Below, piece by piece: positions 62,363 through 64,000 of a stretch of DNA of 64,000 nucleotides. The DNA lies in NCBI GenBank assembly GCA_000753455.2, contig LM994669.1, positions 62,474-126,473 on the forward strand. The letters are read 5' to 3'. A program made the translations under genes and the position numbers. The DNA comes from Clostridium jeddahitimonense (GTDB taxonomy: Bacteria > Bacillota > Clostridia > Clostridiales > Clostridiaceae). The notes under the pieces are model-generated. The model worked only from the letters and a program-made list of their open reading frames with translations. It was not told the origin of the DNA and searched no databases. Each line of letters starts with the position of its first letter. Position 1 is the first letter of the stretch.

Positions 62363-62755
62363 ATGCCACTGTCAACAAGTGCACAGTTTAATATAATTTT
62401 ATATTCAATATTAGCAGGGATATTAACTGGTGCTATGTTTGATATATATAGAATTATAAGAGGCAGTAAAGTTCCTAAAATAATAGTTGTAATTGAAGAT
62501 ATGTTATTTTGGATTTTAGCTGCCTTAGTGGTATTTTGTTTCTTACTATACACCAATTATGCATTTTTAGGAGCATATGTATACTTATTTATGCTCGCAA
62601 CATTATTTGTTTACTTAAAGTTAGTTAGTCCAATTTGTCTAAAATTCGAAATTAGTATATTAAATTTTTTAGGAAAAGTGTCAAGAATACTATTTAAGAA
62701 TATAGTATATCCTTTCAAAATTATATTTTATAACATTATGGGAAAAAATAATTAA
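62363..62755 (+). CDS. yabQ: Sporulation protein YabQ
   Basis: A 130-residue membrane protein involved in spore cortex formation in B. subtilis. Hydrophobic helices at about residues 8-28, 42-66 and 68-90; the segment SILAGILTGAMFDIYRIIRG near the N-terminus is the family hallmark. The ribosome binding site is weak, consistent with translational coupling to yabP. The tail is basic and hydrophobic (KNIVYPFKIIFYNIMGKNN). Confidence 0.92.
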   Translation: MPLSTSAQFNIILYSILAGILTGAMFDIYRIIRGSKVPKIIVVIEDMLFWILAALVVFCFLLYTNYAFLGAYVYLFMLATLFVYLKLVSPICLKFEISILNFLGKVSRILFKNIVYPFKIIFYNIMGKNN

Positions 62756-62851
62756 GGATAGAAGCTATAACTTATGTAAAAATGACTTGAATAAAATATG
62801 TAGAGTGTTTAAAATATAAATATAGATTATTAAAAAGAGGGTTCTATATTT

Positions 62852-63133
62852 ATGAGGAAAAAGATAACCTTGAGAGGCATAGTAATTATTGTTCTGTTTT
62901 TAGTGTTTGGTTTTAATGTTGTAAAGCAGACCATGGCAATAAAAAGAATAAATAATGATATAGCAGAAAAAAGTGAACAACTCAATGAAAAGAAAGAAGA
63001 AAATAGGAAGCTACAAGCTGAGTTAGAAAGGGTACAATCAAATTATGATTACCTAGAAAAACTAGCGAGAGAAAGACTTGGACTTATTAAGGAAGGTGAA
63101 CAAATAATACTTCCTTCAGAGCCACAAGAATAA
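62852..63133 (+). CDS. divIC: Septum formation initiator, DivIC/FtsB family
   Basis: A 93-residue bitopic divisome protein: a basic N-terminus, one membrane helix at residues ~9-26, then a coiled coil (INNDIAEKSEQLNEKKEENRKLQAELERV) and the conserved YDYLEKLARERLGLIKEGE segment near the C-terminus. DivIC acts with FtsL and DivIB at the division septum. AGAGGG precedes the ATG. It keeps its Bacillus position between yabQ and yabR. Confidence 0.93.
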   Translation: MRKKITLRGIVIIVLFLVFGFNVVKQTMAIKRINNDIAEKSEQLNEKKEENRKLQAELERVQSNYDYLEKLARERLGLIKEGEQIILPSEPQE

Positions 63134-63213
63134 TATGATTAACATAGCACTAAAAAGGTTATTATTAATAATGACATATATTTATTTAAAATTTAAGGAG
63201 GATTCTTTGTAGC

Positions 63214-63615
63214 ATGACATTAGCGGCAGGAAAAATATTAGAAGGTACAGTGGTTAATATCACAAATTTTGGAGCGTTTGTAGAAATAGAAGGAAAAACT
63301 GGATTAGTTCATATTTCAGAGGTTGCAGATTCTTTTGTAAAGGACATAAGAGAACATCTTAGTGAGCAAGATAAAGTAAAAGTAAAAGTTATCTCAATTG
63401 ATGATAATGGAAAGATCAGCTTATCTATTAAACAAGCTAATGTTAAGAAGAAATCAGTAAAGCCTGTAGAAGTTGAATGGGGCACAGAAAAGAAGAAAGC
63501 TAATACAGCTAATTTCGAAGATATAATGTCTAGATTCTTAAAAGATAGTGAAGAAAGACAACAAGATTATAAGAAGAATCAAGAATTCAAAGGCAGAAGT
63601 AAAAAAAGCTTCTAA
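63214..63615 (+). CDS. yabR: S1-domain RNA-binding protein (YabR)
   Basis: A 133-residue protein with one S1 domain at residues ~4-75 (GKILEGTVVNITNFGAFVEIEGKTGLVHISEVADSFV region, with the usual KVKVISIDDNGKISLSIK ending) and a lysine-rich, flexible C-terminal tail. It is related to polynucleotide phosphorylase S1 domains; the cellular role is uncertain. AGGAGGA lies before the ATG. A terminator follows, then the tRNA-Leu gene. Confidence 0.93.
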   Translation: MTLAAGKILEGTVVNITNFGAFVEIEGKTGLVHISEVADSFVKDIREHLSEQDKVKVKVISIDDNGKISLSIKQANVKKKSVKPVEVEWGTEKKKANTANFEDIMSRFLKDSEERQQDYKKNQEFKGRSKKSF

Positions 63616-63642
63616 TTAGAAGTTTATAGATTATATATAAAT

Positions 63643-63677
63643 AATAAAGATTGTGTAAAGACAGTCTTTATTTTTTT
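63643..63677 (+). terminator. Terminator of yabR
   Basis: AATAAAGA/TCTTTATT stem with a ~14-base loop and a run of T. Confidence 0.8.
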
Positions 63678-63865
63678 ATATAATAGTTATGTTATGAGGA
63701 AATTTCAAAAAAATATAACTTGTAAGTATATAATTAGGTTAATAAATTAATAGAAATATGGCTATTATATATTTAAGAAATAGCTATATTACTGGATTTA
63801 TAAGATGTTATTTAGAGATATTTCTGTATAAAAGAGATAAAAAATAAAAAAAAACAAAAAATATG
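63678..63865. other. AT-rich spacer with no visible gene
   Basis: About 190 bp of very AT-rich sequence between the yabR terminator and the tRNA-Leu promoter, with an A-tract near 63840-63862. I see no open frame with a binding site and no repeat. Confidence 0.5.
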
Positions 63866-63894
63866 TTGACAGTATAATAATCATGCTATATAAT
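63866..63894 (+). promoter_or_regulatory. Promoter of tRNA-Leu
   Basis: Consensus promoter: TTGACA at 63866-63871, 17-bp spacer, TATAAT at 63889-63894. A TTGTCG/CGACAA leader hairpin lies between it and the tRNA. Confidence 0.88.
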
Positions 63895-63927
63895 TAATTT
63901 TGTCGTCAGGCGGCGACAACAAAACGT

Positions 63928-64000
63928 GCTGAAGTGGCGGAACAGGCAGACGCACAGGACTTAAAATCCTGCGGTAGCGATACCGTACCGGTTCGATTCC
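63928..64000 (+). tRNA. tRNA-Leu, anticodon UAA, 3' end beyond the window
   Basis: The 5' acceptor strand GCTGAAG starts at 63928, followed by TG, a D-arm with GGCAGACGC, an anticodon arm CAGGA-CTTAAAA-TCCTG (anticodon TAA, decoding UUA/UUG), a long variable arm (CGGTAGCGATACCGT region, typical of class II tRNA-Leu) and the T-loop GGTTCGATTCC. The T-stem and acceptor 3' strands lie outside. UUA is the commonest leucine codon in this AT-rich genome. Confidence 0.96.

Noticed and set aside
62017..62556. Minus-strand open frame of 179 codons across yabP and yabQ
   Set aside because: Antisense to two conserved sporulation genes that have good starts and conserved order.

Overview
The window is 64 kb of an AT-rich, gene-dense chromosome from an anaerobic, endospore-forming Firmicute, most probably Clostridium sensu stricto. 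The evidence is the sporulation genes (spmA/spmB, spoVG, spoVT, spoVB, yabP/yabQ), an oxygen-independent ribonucleotide reductase (nrdD/nrdG), a clostridial-type ferredoxin and Mrp ATPase, strong AGGAGG ribosome binding sites, TTG and GTG starts, and T-box, lysine and TPP leaders. I do not name a species. Nearly all of it is ordinary core chromosome. I see no prophage, intact insertion sequence, CRISPR array or rRNA; the only tRNA is a tRNA-Leu cut by the right edge.

Layout. 1-2.4 kb: the end of an oligopeptide ABC transporter operon (oppC tail, oppD, oppF, small membrane protein). 2.4-6.2 kb: a GIY-YIG protein, an HD hydrolase, an ABC-F ATPase and a BFD-like [2Fe-2S] protein. 6.2-11.4 kb: ileS behind a T-box, then ccpA, then a probable orphan structured RNA with its own promoter and terminator. 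11.4-16.5 kb: spmA-spmB, an M24 aminopeptidase and an NhaC-family lysine transporter under a lysine riboswitch. 16.6-27.1 kb: a T-box-controlled metG, followed by an aberrant second MetRS and an ECF sigma cassette resembling sigY-yxlC-yxlE of Bacillus; these interrupt the classical metG-tatD-yabE-rnmV-rsmA order. 27.3-36.9 kb: a cysteine-rich acidic protein of unknown function, a lipoprotein, Mrp, ferredoxin, TPP-riboswitch thiT, a degV-padR operon with a double palindrome over its promoter, and nrdD-nrdG. 37-44.4 kb: asnS with a T-box (minus strand), a protein with three cytochrome-b5-like repeats, a phosphoesterase, a second M24 peptidase, purine nucleoside phosphorylase and murC. 44.5-64 kb: the conserved block purR-spoVG-glmU-prs, then a two-component system plus an HtrA-like protein, then pth-mfd-prsA-spoVT-spoVB-mazG-hup-rqcP-yabP-yabQ-divIC-yabR and tRNA-Leu.

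How it works together. Aminoacyl-tRNA synthetase genes sense uncharged tRNA through T-boxes (ileS, metG, asnS), while lysine and thiamine uptake are controlled by riboswitches. The right half follows the Bacillus subtilis yabD-yabR order and joins cell-wall precursor, nucleotide, DNA repair, spore-coat and translation quality-control genes. The items most worth a second look are the second MetRS (no zinc insertion, altered HIGH and KMSKS motifs) beside the ECF cassette, the catalytically dead HtrA homologue behind the two-component system, the orphan RNA after ccpA, the paired operators in front of degV-padR, the triple cytochrome-b5-like protein, and two related long inverted-repeat elements at 11.7 and 51.8 kb.
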